Notes: a model not told the origin generated them from the sequence alone. A DNA stretch of 64,000 nucleotides from Galerina marginata (GCA_023014335.1 JAECYW010000027.1:248001-312000); one strand, 5' to 3'; shown: positions 1 through 12,449, counted from the stretch's first letter. Program-made: numbers and translations.

Positions 1-964
1 ATATCTGCAATATGTTCCAAAAAAAAGGGTGGGGTCGAGTGCATGCTACGCACAGAGTTAATCCACCTCGTTTCCTTCCCTCGTGCTTGGGGGGTTTGTC
101 GCGAAATTATAGCTTTGAACGTTCTGTTCATAGTTTAATAAGTTTTACTTGCAGTGAGTCATCTTACTTCCTAAACTTGAACCCAAGCGACAAGAATGCT
201 AACCCGTCTTCATCTCTTTTCTTTAGAGTTTAAGCCAAATCGACAAGTAGAAGACCAAGACTTGGGCTGCTAGTCCCGTACAGGCGAATAATAATGTCAG
301 TAACAATCCTCCACTTACAGATAAAGAAGACGACTGACGTGCGTTGTAAATAGCGTATGGAACAGGTGAACCGGGCAAGAACTGGGACGCCATCTCAGCC
401 CCATCGACGAAGTATAAATGTCAGCATGAGTCATGAGTAATTAATACCAGGATCGGGGGAATTGGGCACTAGAAGAGTCAGGCCGAGCTAAGCAGTGCAT
501 ACTCGGAAATAAAGATAGTGAACATCATGATCGTCATCCTAGAATAAGTATACTCTACAACACCACGCGCGATTTCAGACTGACACAAAGCGTAGGTCCC
601 GGCCAAGGACACGATTCGGTTATTCGAAGAATTGAACGAATTGTTTTCACGGTTTATGATATTGGTTTACAGGAAATTGGAAGCTCCCCGGTGAGGCGAC
701 AAACATGAACACGGCCATCATTTCAACATCACTGTCGATGCGTACCAGTGACCAGATACACGACCAAACGATGTCAGTCTAATATTGGACTTTAGCACCC
801 CGCTCCTATATATTTAAGTGATAACTGTGAAGCTGTATGACAGGGTGAGTTCCGTTCCAGAACTTGCCATCGTCGCGGTGCAGAATCTCATCATACATTC
901 CCATCTCCCTCCTTCATTAAACACCCGCCGATAACCTGATAAAACGAGAGGCAAAATACGGAGC
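1..964. other. Upstream region of first membrane-protein gene; no gene seen
   Basis: I see no convincing coding exon here. From about 190 onward the sequence is the left part of a segmental duplication and recurs from about 4677, including the stretch 600-700 that matches 5050-5150. It therefore probably holds the promoter and 5' leader of the gene starting at 965. Short open frames lack family features and are not conserved between the two copies. Confidence 0.5.
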
Positions 965-2215
965 ATGAACACCAGCCACATTACCGCTATCTTCGCATGG
1001 GCCACATTTGGTAGGTCCCACCTTAGTACCCGCCTTCGCTCCGAGTCCTTGGATCAGAATCCAAAACACTGACACATCGCCTTTTCCCGATTCCAACGCG
1101 GCGAATTTAAACAGGCACCATAATGTCCTGCTCAACAGCCATCTGTGTCCTCTCCGCAAACCTTCTATCTTGGCTCACCAATCTTTCTCCACCGATTCAC
1201 GATGCCGTGGACAGCGTATTCGTCGACTTGTCGATAACTCTCGGCTCCGCAATCGCAAGCTTCGTTGCTTTACTTGTGTACATCACTTTGTAAGTAACTC
1301 TCACTTTGAACCTGAAGCGGGTATCGCAAACTCACGGGCTTTCTGTACCATCTCGATTCTCATCCCACGACTGTTACCTGTATGCTGGTCAGGTCTCTTG
1401 TATCTCTGTTGGTTCCGACCTGGCGGGCTTTGGGGTGGCGGATGTTGTTCGCAAACGTTTTCGTCATCGTTCTTTGGATGGCCGCCGTCGGTGCGACCCT
1501 CATATTCTGCATCATGTCAAAGTGGCATCCATGTGCGTTCTTGTTCTCTGTTTCCTTCCTGTGCTTCAAGCTCCAGATCTGGCTTGAAGCCAGTGTTTTT
1601 CCGTTCTGTCTTACTGTTCAACAGGCTCGGTCATGTCCCAACTTCAGGTCTCTCTACACCCGGAAGCCATCCCCGGTGCAATAGTCGCCTGCCGCAAACT
1701 CATGGCTCTGGAAATTCTCACTGCAGTTAATTTTCTGTTCAGTGAGTCCCTCCTTCTCCTTACCCTCATGTCCATACGCAACCTTGTCCCAGTATTTATT
1801 TTTATTGCTAGTGGTGGCACTTCCATTTGCCCTCTGTCAGATTTCTAAGCAAACAAGAACCAGGTCAACCGCAAGGCTCAACCGCGATAATAATATCAAT
1901 AAGAGGACCACTGACGCCGATAATGAGGTCAACTTAAGTACTTTTTCCCCGAGCTGTAGCTTTCGAGTCTCTATTGATGAACAACTTGTGTGGAACAGGT
2001 GAAATGGCACGCCATCTTGATGGCATTGTCGATGTGTAGCCTTCAGAAAGCCCTCCAGCTACTCTGTTCTTAGTACTCGGAAGGAAATAAATGGACATTC
2101 TCGGTACGATCACACCAACGCCGAGTTCATCTACGCAGTCGACATACAAGTAAGATATCAAGCACCGTTTTTTTGGTCTATGTATCGTAGGAGACCACTT
2201 TATATAGTGAATGAC
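190..2215 (+). repeat. Segmental duplication, copy 1
   Basis: This block resembles 4677-6605 along its length: upstream region, all five exons, all introns and the 3' flank, ending near the shared stretch beginning gtaggagaccact (about 2188 and 6582). Copies are in the same orientation, about 4.4 kb apart, and separated by unrelated sequence. Divergence is visible at many positions, more in introns than in exons, so the duplication is not very recent. Boundaries are estimates by eye. Confidence 0.85.
965..2002 (+). CDS. Four-helix membrane protein, MARVEL-like (paralogue 1)
   Basis: Five exons can be joined with GT-AG introns: 965-1010, 1115-1289, 1393-1532, 1625-1741 and 1812-2002, giving 222 residues. 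The protein starts MNTSHITAIFAWATF and shows four hydrophobic helices: one in the second exon around LSANLLSWL, one at SAIASFVALLVYITL, one at VFVIVLWMAAVGATLIFC, and one spanning the last junction around ILTAVNFLF and ALPFALC. The tail after it is basic, then acidic and polar. The four-helix layout with a short tail resembles fungal MARVEL-type membrane proteins, but no diagnostic motif settles this. Reading frame and every splice site are shared with the paralogue at 5363, supporting a real gene. The tail here runs six residues past the stop used in the paralogue. Confidence 0.75.
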
Positions 2216-2560
2216 TATACTGCCAGTGGAATGCACATGATATGCCTTTGATGCAGAGTTTCCAGCAAGCCCGTCATATTCATATGTAGGAATTAACATA
2301 AAATTAAAAACACTCCATATATCTGGCACCGCGCGCATCTATAGCCAGACATACAATGTCATTTTATTGCTCGGATGAAATTCTACTGTACAATTGACTC
2401 GGAAAAAATAAAAATGTTCAAAAGCGGCTCAGAAAACTGGTCATGCAAGGTAATGGGGAGGTCGCGTCACACATCTCACAAAAAAATGCGTAGAAACTGG
2501 AAAAATAAAACGAGATACCGTTCGTTTTACAGACAGCAGGAACACGTCAGGATACCCATC
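2003..2560. other. 3' flank of duplication copy 1; no gene seen
   Basis: Up to about 2215 this is homologous to the 3' flank of the second copy at 6378-6605. Beyond that the sequence is AT-rich and I see no exon with recognisable features on either strand. Confidence 0.4.
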
Positions 2561-4280
2561 GACGAACCCAGGCTATGTGTACAAAGCTGATCAGGCCGGG
2601 GAGGCTGCCTGGATTGACTTTGATTACTACCCAGAAGAGAAAACGAGCAGATCGAAGCTGGGGAAGTAAAAGCAAACGAGCCGCAAAACCTGAAAACCAA
2701 GGGAAAAACAGCGAGCACGCGGCGTTTCGAATACAGACGACCATAGCCGACGATGGCGAGGAGGTTCACTCTGGCAAATAAGTACAGCCAATTGGTTTTC
2801 GTATACATAAAAAACAGGACATTAACACATCCAGGCGCCCCTCCACCTCGTTAGCACATGTTCTTGCTGATAGGCGTATCCTCCCGCCAAGATCCACGCG
2901 CACCGCCAGCCCAATTAAAGCCCACATCTCATCCATCTAGCAAAGGAAGTTGCTCGTGGGTCCATGGACCTCCAGGGATGAACCACCTAGGCCGACGATG
3001 GCGAGACGGACTCGAAAACCTATTAATGGGGTATTTCAACCTTCAAGCCGTTCCTCAACTTCAAGGAAAGAAACGAAAGAAGAAGCCGCTCTGGCGTGCA
3101 ATAATAGTCCAGTAGGTGTGAACTGCGGGATCGATACCTATAAGAAGCGAGATGGCTGACGAAAACGAGGGCGGGATCGGGATGGAGGATGGAGGCGGGG
3201 TTACATGTGGCAGCAAATCTTGCGAAGCGTGATATAGCTTCAAGGTTCCGAGCAAAATTTGCCAACGATCAGGCATAAATATGATGATGCTGAGGTTCAG
3301 CTGGGCAGTCGTAGTTCCACTGTAGCTAAAGTTAGAGCTCAAGGCGACGTTCAAAATGGCGGGATAATCGAGGGCGATATCAATGTTCGAATGATGAAAG
3401 TCGAGGAAAGAGATGTTGGGCTCATGGCCGTGGGCCGTTAGGGGAGGAGATATCACAAACGAGAATGCAGTCGTCCAGCCTTCGTAGCATGGTAAAGGGG
3501 AGGGACGAATGTAATGCAAGTCGTCGTGTTAGGATGAACTGTGGCAGGTATGACATCCTAGTCATCGTATTTACTTATGCCATCCTAATGGCCGACGGCG
3601 TCAGGCTGAGGTAATGGTGTCGACGGTCTTCATGAGCATCAAGAACAACTGGATTAGATAGAAAATAAGCGATGTTCTGTGCGGAAAGGTTTGGGGCACA
3701 TAGATGTAGAGTAGGTTGTTCTCTTGATCGACTAGTTAACAAATATTTAAAACGAAAATGCTTCACGGTCTGGAGAAGGGTGCGTGAGTGTGATATTGCG
3801 AAGAGACTAAGCGGTATCCTTACCACCACTTTACGGTTCATCGGAAGCGATGAAAAAAAACGTTGGTATTTGGTACCTGTACATCATAATCTATAGCTCC
3901 AACGTTCCAAGCCCCGAGGTCAACGAAGGATCGAAAACTCAGACCAAACCAAGCCCGGGATGGAAGCGAGGTCACCCGTGGTTGATAATCTTGCAGACAG
4001 TGTTGCGACGGTCCGAGCAACAGCCGTCGACGAGCAGGCACCAATTTTTGTTAGGTTTATGGCCCAGGCCATGATAGTGGTCGTACTTCCACTGCAGCTG
4101 GAACTGGAGATGGAGCTGAAAGTGACGTTCAGAATGGTGCGACAAATGAGGACGATATGGGCATTTGAAAGATGGAAGTCGAGCGAAGGGGTGGTGGGTC
4201 TATAGATGTCGAGGTATGCGTCTTCAAGGCCGACGATGCCAAAGAAAGTGGACCAACAGGAAAGAAACAAGGAAGAAGGC
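2560..4280 (-). pseudogene. Dispersed unknown gene family, copy A (decayed)
   Basis: Minus-strand fragments here recur at four other places in the window. Two segments within this copy resemble each other: 4270-3920 with LDFHLSNAHIVLICRTILNV and 3519-3061 with LDFHHSNIDIALDYPAILNV, each followed by a serine-rich stretch. The segment at 3720-3610 (APNLSAQNIAYFLSNPVVLD) aligns with 29440-29370 of copy D. Frames shift and stops interrupt throughout, so this looks like a degraded gene, perhaps with an internal duplication. I do not recognise the family and assign no function. The copy lies between the two halves of the 0-6.6 kb duplication. Confidence 0.5.
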
Positions 4281-4676
4281 TTGGATGTTCGCTAAAAAGG
4301 CTTATTCCAAACTGAGGTACCCGCTTCCCGGCCTAGGACCGATCTTCTTGTACTCTAGTCTTCCGGCTTGCCCGTCAATACAGATATGAGTCCGAAATTC
4401 TGGCCGACGGTAACATGCTGTGTGCAGCGTTGGCCCACCCATTTCCATCCCCGATGGGGTAGGCCCAGCCCGACCGTAGCAGTTCGAGGCAGGCTAGACT
4501 CGAGAAACGTGCCGAGCAGTGCACTGTCGCGTCGCACATAGTGGCAGGAGGCAAGGAAGGTTTTTCGTCACAGGACCGTTCACATATGCTGTGCCGATCT
4601 CTATCTAATCTAATCCATGCTCGGGCAGCTCGGCCCAGAGCTCCTACTACACGCGCTATTACTTCCTCTACGCGAT

Positions 4677-6605
4677 GCAAATGCTAACCCGTCTTAATCT
4701 CTATTGTTTCTAGAGTCTACTTCTTGGACGACTTTATCATCCAGCCAAATTGACATGTAGAAGACCGAGCTCTCAAGCCGTCGGTAAACTTATGGAACAG
4801 GCGAACAGGGACGCCATCTCAACGCCATTGACGAAGTGTAGATGTCAGCGCGATCCATAGTTATTTAATCATAGGATCCGGGGAATTGGGCAGCCTGACG
4901 TCGACGACTTTGACATTAGTCGAGCTAGCCTCAGGCTTGAGGCAGTGCATACTCGGAAATAAAGATAGGGAACATCGCCTTGACATCGCCATTCTAGAGT
5001 AAGTAAACTCTAAAACACCCCGAGTGATTTCAGACTGACACCAATGGTAGGTCCCGGTCAAGGACACAATTCGATTCGATTATCCAGCGAATTGGGATCA
5101 AATTATTTTCACGGTTTGTGATATTGGTTTGCAGGAAATCGGAAGCTCCCCGGTGAGTCGACAAACACCACCATCATTTCAACATCAAGTAAATACATAA
5201 CCAAATTCAAAAGACGTCGGTCTAATATTGGACTTTGGCACCCTGTTCCTTTATATTTAAGTGATAACTGTGCAGCTGCATGACAGGTTGAGTTCCTTCC
5301 AGAACTTGCCATCGTCGCATCATCCATCTCCATCGCCCTCCTCTGAGAGCCAAAACACGGACATGAACACCGCCCACATTACCGCTATCTTCGTGTGGGC
5401 CATATTTTGTACGTATCTATCTACCCGCCTTCGCTCCGAGCCTGCATTCGAATCCAGGACACTAACACGTCGCATTTTCCTGGTTCCAACGTCGCAAATT
5501 CAAACAGGCACCACAATATTCTGTTCAACAGCCACCTGTGCCCTCTCCGCAAGCCTTCTATCTTGGCTCACCAATCTTTCTCCACCGATTCACGACGCCG
5601 TGGAAGGCGTATTCGTCGACTTGCCGATAAATCTCGGCTTCGCAATCGCAAGCTTCGTTGCATTATTTGTGTACGTCACTTTGTAAGTAACTCTCACTTT
5701 GAACCTGAGGCGGGTATCGCAACTCACGGGCTTTCCTGCACCATCTCGATTCTCATCCCATGACTGTTACCTGTATGCTGGTTAGGTCGCTTGCAAATTT
5801 GTTGATTCCAACCTGGCGGGCTTTCTGGCGCCGTATTTGGTTCGCAGACGTTTTCGTCAGCATTCTTTGGATGGTCGCCGTCGGTGTGATCCTCGTGTTC
5901 TGCTTCATGTCGGAGTGGCATCCATGTGCGTTCTTGTTCTCTGTTTCCTTCCTGTGCTTCAAGCTCCAGATCTGGCTTGAAGCCAGTGTTTTTCCGTTCC
6001 ATCTTACTGTTCAACAGGCTCGGTCATGTCCCAACTTCAGGTCTCTCTACACCCGGAAGCCATCCCCGGTGCAATAGTCGCCTGCCGCAAACTCATGGCT
6101 CTGGACATTCTCGCCGCGGTTAATTTACTGTTCAGTGAGTCCCTCCTTCTCTTTACCCTCATGTCCATACGCGACCTTCTTCCAGTATTTATTTTTATTG
6201 GTAGTGATGGCACTTCCGTTTGCCCTCTGCCAGATTTCTAAGCAATCAAGAACCAGGTCAACCGCAAGGCTCAACCGCAATAGTAATATCAATAAAAGGA
6301 CCACTGAAGCCGATAATGAAGTCGACTTAAGTACATTTTCCCCGATCTGTAGCTCTCGAGTCTCTATTGATGAATAACTTGTGTGGAACAGGTGAAATGG
6401 CTCGCCACCTTGATGGCATTGTCGATGTGTAGCCTTCGGCAAGCCTCCAGTTATTCTATTCTTATACTTGGAAAGGAACAAATGGACTTTCTCGGTATGA
6501 CAAACGACACAAGATACTCGAGTAGTCGACATGAAAGTAAGATATTAAACATCGCCTTTTTGATATATCATTATGGATTGTAGGAGACCACTGCATATAG
6601 ACTTA
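4677..6605 (+). repeat. Segmental duplication, copy 2
   Basis: Second copy of the block at 190-2215, same orientation. It carries the paralogous membrane-protein gene and its upstream region. The left boundary is placed where aatgctaacccgtctt recurs (about 195 and 4681). Confidence 0.85.
5363..6377 (+). CDS. Four-helix membrane protein, MARVEL-like (paralogue 2)
   Basis: Five exons, 5363-5408, 5508-5682, 5786-5925, 6018-6134 and 6205-6377, give 216 residues. The first four exons have exactly the same lengths as in the paralogue at 965 (46, 175, 140 and 117 bases). Helices appear at CALSASLLSWL, GFAIASFVALFVYVTL, DVFVSILWMVAVGVILVFCF and across the ILAAVNLLF/ALPFALC junction. Most differences between paralogues are conservative, for example LVYITL to FVYVTL, which suggests both were under protein-level constraint after duplication. 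The stop is reached earlier (VSIDE then stop) than in paralogue 1. A cellular role cannot be read from the sequence; localisation to a membrane is the only inference I make. Confidence 0.75.
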
Positions 6606-6649
6606 TAGTAAACCTTCGTCGGCTTCATCAAGATTCTCTCGGTCCTTCT

Positions 6650-8130
6650 TCCCGGTAGCGACAAGTGTGCGAGTTGGAAAAACTCGGCCTCACCCAGGCA
6701 ATTTGTTATCTCCCAGTCTCTCAGTTCTATAGGATTCTAGAACGTAAATTTAATTGTTGAATAAGTTGAAAGAGACGCAATGGGAATACGTTGGGAATAT
6801 ATATATCGGTACAAAAAGGGAATTAAATCCTTAAAGAATGACGAAAATGTGCGCCGCCGAACAGTCGGAGTACATTAATCAAACCACAGTTCCAGCAACG
6901 CCAGGATACAGTTCCGCTGACGCTTGAGGAGATGTTCGAATGCCTTATGCATCGACGACGGCAGTGAATGTTTGAAATTTGGAAAAGGAAAACAGCAGAC
7001 AGAGACGGCGCATCCACGAGCTTTGATGCACGAGCCACCAAGGCCGACGATGGAAACGACAGTGGACCAAAAGGAAAGAAACCAGGAGGTAGGTTTCGAC
7101 CTGGCCGGAAATTTTTAAATCTAGGCACCGCCTTAGACCAACGGACCGGCGGCGCGGGGTCGGATCACCCGGTACCAAGCACCGGAAACCAAGTTCGAAC
7201 AGAGCGGGCGGATGTTCAGCAAGGAATCGTCCATGAACTCGTGGGCGGGAGAGAAGAGGAGAGGACAACGACAACAACAATGCCGCCGTTGTGCGGCAGC
7301 GTGAAGCTTGGAAACTTCATGGTTGGCCGAAACTTGTTGGCCCAGCTCCGAACTGGGGTGGAGGATGTTCAGAGAGAAGCCGAGGACGTTGAAGTTGGTG
7401 ATGACGTTGAATTTCGCAGGTGTTACAAACGACCAGCATCGAACCGAGCACGAGTTGCGCCAGCCAACGATAACTCCTTCCTCAGCTCGAGTCTTCCGAG
7501 TCTTCTTCCCAGCGACGTCCCTTAACTACTCGACCCCTTCAGCTTCAAAGCCCCGTCCCCAATTTCCATTCTTCCGAGTCAGATATCGGAGGCCTGAAAG
7601 CGGAAGTTGGCACTAGAAGGGCGAAAGGGTTGACATTGAAAGTTGAACTTCGAGGCCAAGGAATTGTGCGGAGCACGACGGGCAAGATGGTGGGCAATGT
7701 TTGTCACATCTTGGTCGGATGTTCGGTTGGAAGTGCGAGGTTGGATTCTAGGCCGACTAGTAAGAAAAATTGATAGCGCTGGATTGTCAGAAGTGTGGAA
7801 AGCGCGACTGGACAGCAAGGCCGGCGACCTCTATGAAATCTGACGCGTGATGAGGAGCGCAAAGCAGGGATGACGCGAGGCGTGCTGGTTGAAGACTGTG
7901 GAAGAAGACTTCAGTACTTCAGTGACACATATTGTACACTCCAAAGCATCTACTTACTGCGAACCCAGAATTGGAGGCTGATCATGACGATATCGATGCT
8001 GGGTGGAAACTGAAAAAAAGTTAAAGTCAAAGTCGAGTTAGTGATGGTTGGATAAGAAAACATGGGGCTTACCATTATTATCGAGCTAACGTGATAAGAG
8101 GAAGGAACGAAACGCTGCGCTGGTAGGATA
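6650..8130 (-). pseudogene. Dispersed unknown gene family, copy B, 3' part (split by MULE)
   Basis: Minus-strand homologue of copies C, D and E. A conserved intron is visible with donor gtaagtagatgc near 7957 and acceptor ttccacag near 7891, at the position where copies C and D also have gtaagtgcatc introns. Downstream comes a GLESNL..P.EH module near 7750 (shared with copy C near 14480), an SFTLPHNGG module near 7300 (shared with copies C and D), and a 3' flank containing gttggaaaaactcggcct (about 6673, also near 27560). Stops and frame changes indicate decay. The 5' part of the same copy lies at 12021-12200, beyond the inserted MULE. Confidence 0.55.
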
Positions 8131-8287
8131 AGACAGATGCAATACACCCCTTGCAAAATGCAGATCACGTGATTTCGCAAAAAGCCGCATACCCGCAAAT
8201 CATCGATTCTCGACTTTCTCGTATGTTTAGAGGCAGTATATACGGGCACAGGGATGTAGACAGTCTTCAAAAAATAAAATTTGAGTT

Positions 8288-11200
8288 CTAATTCAGGAAA
8301 AGAGTGTTTTTGTTACTGTCTTTCCATGTTTTGGGGTTGTGCCTTCGCCTTTTATGTTTTCCAATGTCACCACCAACTCTTTCTACTTGTTTGAAGACAT
8401 TGTCGAGAATTGAACCCATCTTCGGATGAACGCCAGTACCATGTGAAGATTCAATGAGCATATCTTCGAAGCATCGCTTTAAATGCTCGCATCTCGCTTT
8501 GGTAAAGTAAACCTAATGAAAGTATGTCCCATTGAATTACGTCCGAATTGAGTAACGATTTCACACTCACTCTCTTCTCATTGTCAGGGCTCTCGTCATC
8601 GTGTAGACAATCTGACATGCTATCATGCACGTTGTCCAGTTCTTTGTCTGACCCACTTTCTTCCCGACTGACCATGTCCGTCGTGACTGGCGCGTCCGAG
8701 TCTTGCATTCCTGTATCCTCCTCTTCATCGCACGAAATCTCGGAGTTCGTGTCAGTGCCTTGTTGCTTGAGGCTCTTGCTGTACCCTCCCAGCATAATTA
8801 TTTCTACTTCCTGCTCGTCCGCGCTGGTGTCTGGAGATTCCACTTCGTGTATTCCTTTTATGCTGTAGAATGGCGGGTAGCGACCCCGGCGAAGGCTGGC
8901 AAAAAAATCCAGCTGCGTGAGTGGTTTATTGTGTAGCTTGTCGTTTGTTCGTCGGACCAGATGTTTGCAGGTCAGGAACCTGCTGATAAGATAGGATGGA
9001 CAGCTGCATGTCCACCGTTGTAAGTCAGTGTGATATTTTCCATGCTCCCGTTGTTCTTCATCCGCGATTTGTTGTAACCTTTCCTCCTTTTTTTTCCCTT
9101 TCAGGTTCCCCTTTAGAACAGCAAGCTCCTTCTTGATGAGACGCTCCTCATCTGTCGGGCTCAACTCCTTCCACTGGCGTCGAAATTCGGTCTGCCACGG
9201 TGCAAGGGCCTTGGCTCGGCCCACGCGTCTCCTGTTTAATATGGAGTCCAGGTTTTGCTGGATACGCGGAAGGACCCCGGTAATTACAAGGTGAGTTACG
9301 AGGTCAAGACGCGGCCGGTTAAATTGTGCTAAATCGCGTGTCTTCAAATGCTTCCATAGATTCTCCACGACCATCGTAGTCTTCAACCGCGAAATTGATG
9401 AACAGGCAGCACGAGCCCACAGCGCCCATTGTTTCGGCGTGTACCACCGGTTCCACATGTACGCCCACACCTGACTGAGGTCATTGGAAAAACAATAACA
9501 ATATATGTCATTGACCGCCCCTTCGTAGATCTCCTTCGCCGTTAAAAAGGAACCTCCGAGATCATTGAGAGGTATGCTCGGGTGCTGGTGGAAATGAATT
9601 CGAAATTTTTCGATTATAGTGGCTCGATGTTCTTTCGGGCAAAAAACAGGGCGGTCCTTCTCGATAACCTTTGGAGGCGCCGGCCAGATTGGAATTCTCT
9701 GGTTTCCAGACTTCAAGATTAATACAGGGGGTCGGCAAGTCTGCTGCTTTGTTATCTGATATGAGGTGAGTCTTCTCGAGGCTTTTCTACGAAGGCAATT
9801 AATAACAGTACCTCTGCCTTAAGATTATCTTCCCTCTCCGTACTTCCTGACTCCTCGGGTTTTGCGATTTCGGCATCATTTTCGTGAACACCGTCCTCTA
9901 ACCACCCTGAACTAACCCCGGGCGCCCATGTGGGGTCAATGAAACCAAAGATTCCGTGTGCTCGGATCGCGCTATAGCTTGCTGGAGGTTTGTCTTCAGC
10001 TAGGCGCTCTTCAATGTACTTGACCCCGTGCCAATAGCAGAGCTGGTGTCGAGCCTGAGGTATCTCCATTCGAAATCCGTTGATTTCTGTAAGATCTTTG
10101 TCCGATAGTGTAAACTCGATGTTCGGGCATTTTGTTGCAATAAATCTGATCACTGAACGAAGCAGGCGGTCCTTTGCCCCAGTAACTGCATTCCCATTTG
10201 TCGAGGCTGTGAAACAGAAGCCTAATGGGACTGCCTGGCCATTCAGCTCTCCGACAATACCATAGAGCTCATAGCCCAGTGCGTTGGTTTTCCCTATCTT
10301 AATATTAGCATCTGATATTGTTTCGAATAGATAGACGCACATGTGGAATCCATTGCAACTTCAACAATGTCTTTTCCGACATCATCAAGGACGCCTTTGA
10401 ACGTGAAGGCTACAGCGTCAATGCCGTCTTCCAGGTGGACGGGTATGATTTCAACCTCGTGTCCTTCTTTAGCCTTGAGTAGCTTGATGGCAGACTGAAC
10501 TTGATCACTGTCCATTCGCCATCTCTCTTCATTCTGTGCTGCCCACCGAGCATATACCTGCTTCTCAGTTAGCTCTCCTTGAGCTTTCTGTTCCAGGATC
10601 CGCTCCCATATCTAAAATATACTGTAAGATTTTGTGACTTTCTATAGTTTAAACAAATTTTACCTTTGAAGCAGGCATATTAACCATCTCCGTGATGATG
10701 GCCTCCACGCTATCAGTCATGGAGATGTCGACGTAAGGACAATGAGAGCGGTGGTGAGTGATCTTCACTCCAGCTACTGAAGCATTGCCATTGGTCATTG
10801 TAACTCGCATATACCCTTTGCAGTCAAACCGATCCATAGTCATTCGAGCCCTCCTTTTCTTCGGGTCATCATTGAGTTTTTTTTTTGCCCTTTCTCCACA
10901 AAACTGCGCACAATAAAACACAAATGTTTTGATACTGTCAGATGATCGGCTCCTCTCGACCAGCTTATAACTTTATAAATGAAATCATGAGTACCTTGGC
11001 TATGTATTTACTGAAACTGGACTCACATAAATCGATACCCACTTGCCTTCCAGACATTTTCCGCAATTGCTCTTGCAATTTCTCCATTTTCCGGGCTCGG
11101 TTCCGCATGCTGAAAGTCGTCCAAACTGAGTTCGGCATCCAGCTCAAAAGGGAGTGACTTGTGCTCGATGATGAGTGCAATAAATTCTGACCATGACAAG

Positions 11201-11520
11201 CACACGCGAAGTTCTGTATTCCGGGGTGTTGGACCTGTTCGACGCACATGCAATGTTCCGGCAGTAGATCCACTTGGGCTTTGCTTGTCCGGCGTCATTC
11301 CCGCCTCCTCCTGACGGTCCTTTTTACGAGCATCTGCAAGCTTTAAAGTACAACTAGCGCACGTCTTCAAGTACTTCATATTTCGGCCTCGCGGAAACAA
11401 ACTTAAGGCCTGTATCTGCGGACAACGCGTACATTTCACTGTATTCAATGCATCTGTGGCAAATTTGGTACATGAGGCTCTTGAAAATTGTAGGAGCATA
11501 CCTGGGCTGCTGGATTGCAT
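8288..11520 (-). CDS. MULE transposase
   Basis: Multi-exon transposase read on the minus strand from ATG at 11520 to a stop at 8288-8290. Order of parts: an N-terminal zinc-binding pattern (KCTRCPQ... KTCASC, near 11430-11350); a second Cys/His region with THHRSHCP near 10765; the DDE transposase core with MDSTW-K-TNALGYELYGIVG (about 10350-10250), LSDKD near 10095 and QARHQLCYWH near 10040; a SWIM zinc finger CSCPSYLISRFLTCKH near 8990; and a conserved tail RRRHNPKTWKDSNKNTLFL. Joining the exons needs introns near 11000, 10650, 10330 (gtgcgtct...gatag), 9800-9740 and 8570-8512; all have GT-AG ends and preserve frame. I see no internal stop, so the element may encode a functional enzyme. Exon edges other than those quoted are approximate. 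Confidence 0.85.
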
Positions 11521-11675
11521 ATCTGGGACAGACGGACGACCTCGACGGCGCCAAAAGATTTTTTTTTGCGCTCACTACACGTTCGCGACGCGTCTTTGAT
11601 CAATGATTAATTAAATCATTATCTACACGTGATGGTACTTCCTACGCGTAAAAGGTGCAAAAAGGAAGGGGTATG

Positions 11676-11777
11676 AGGGGAATCGAACTATCGACAGGTC
11701 TTGCCTTCGGAATACCACTTCGACGCGTCGGCGTTGACCATGCAGTGTCTACTGTTGAGCTATTACCACCGTTGAAA
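11676..11777 (-). repeat. tRNA-like (pol III box A/B) sequence inside the MULE
   Basis: On the minus strand the sequence has tagctcaacagtag, resembling a tRNA box A, and about 65 bases later agttcgattcccctcatacc, resembling box B plus a T-arm. A proper acceptor stem and D-loop GG are missing, so this is not a functional tRNA gene. It may be a tRNA-derived SINE remnant or a degraded tRNA caught within the element. Confidence 0.35.
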
Positions 11778-12020
11778 ACCATGAAAGTTTGTCACTCATG
11801 TCGCTTTCGCCCTATGTTTTTTTCTCCTAATAAAACTGGAAAAGATTGGTTTGACTTAGTGTAAACATATTTAGCATCCCTTATCTAATTCCCTAGCCCA
11901 TGGACATGCTCCAGCGTGTTCAGAATCTCAAAAACATAAGTTTTGGCCGAATGAGGCAACTACGGGGTTACCCGAGATCGCACGTGACCTGCATTTTGCA
12001 AGGGGTGTATTGCTTGGATC

Positions 12021-12200
12021 GGTAGGATACGGTGTTTGGAAGAACGATAAGTCATGGCCTCATGGGGACGGAAGTGAGGGCGATTTTGGATTGTCGCTGT
12101 TTGGTTCGGATGCCAAAGGCATTTGGAGGGATCAATTTGGGATCAGTTCCCCGGTCCCCATCCGTTCTTCGCCGTGCTCCGACTGCCAATGCACCCAACT
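12021..12200 (-). pseudogene. Dispersed unknown gene family, copy B, 5' part
   Basis: Contains the family's conserved 5' segment. The plus-strand sequence ttggattgtcgctgtttggt near 12090 is matched near 14902, 30439 and 41977. It is the continuation of 6650-8130 beyond the MULE insertion. Confidence 0.5.
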
Positions 12201-12449
12201 TTTTGGGTAGGCTCGGGTCCTTGAATGCCCTCAAACGTTTTCGGTATGAGACTATTGACCTAGATGAGTTTTTTGTCGTTGCTGGATCTCGTCGGATATT
12301 TCTCGGAATCTTCTCGATAATCTTCTCCAAATCTTCTCACTTGCTTCTCACTAATTTAATTTTTGTCGATACTTGCCTGTTTTTACACCAGCGTTGCCCA
12401 CCGCTAAATCGATTAGATTTGTTCCCGATATAACTGCTGGCAATCCAAC

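Larger units (their letters stand above)
8131..12020 (-). mobile_element. MULE (Mutator-like) DNA transposon, complete
   Basis: A 3,890-base element with near-terminal inverted repeats at 8139-8171 and 11981-12013 (32 of 33 bases identical, core caccccttgcaaaatgca). It is bracketed by a 9-base direct repeat, ggtaggata, at 8122-8130 and 12021-12029, the target-duplication size typical of Mutator-like elements. Seven to eight unmatched bases lie between the direct repeats and the inverted repeats, so the exact ends carry some doubt. It contains one minus-strand transposase gene that appears intact. It interrupts copy B of the dispersed gene family; the sequences on its two sides join into one copy. 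Confidence 0.8.

Noticed and set aside
12..233. 73-codon open frame on the plus strand at the window start
   Set aside because: No family motif and no support from the duplicated copy at 4677, where the frame is not kept.
1008..1730. Long 240-codon plus-strand frame
   Set aside because: Starts with TTG, runs through introns and alternate phases of the membrane-protein gene at 965-2002; an accidental frame.
7950..8270. Minus-strand 106-codon frame
   Set aside because: Crosses the MULE boundary at 8131 and a family intron; not a gene.
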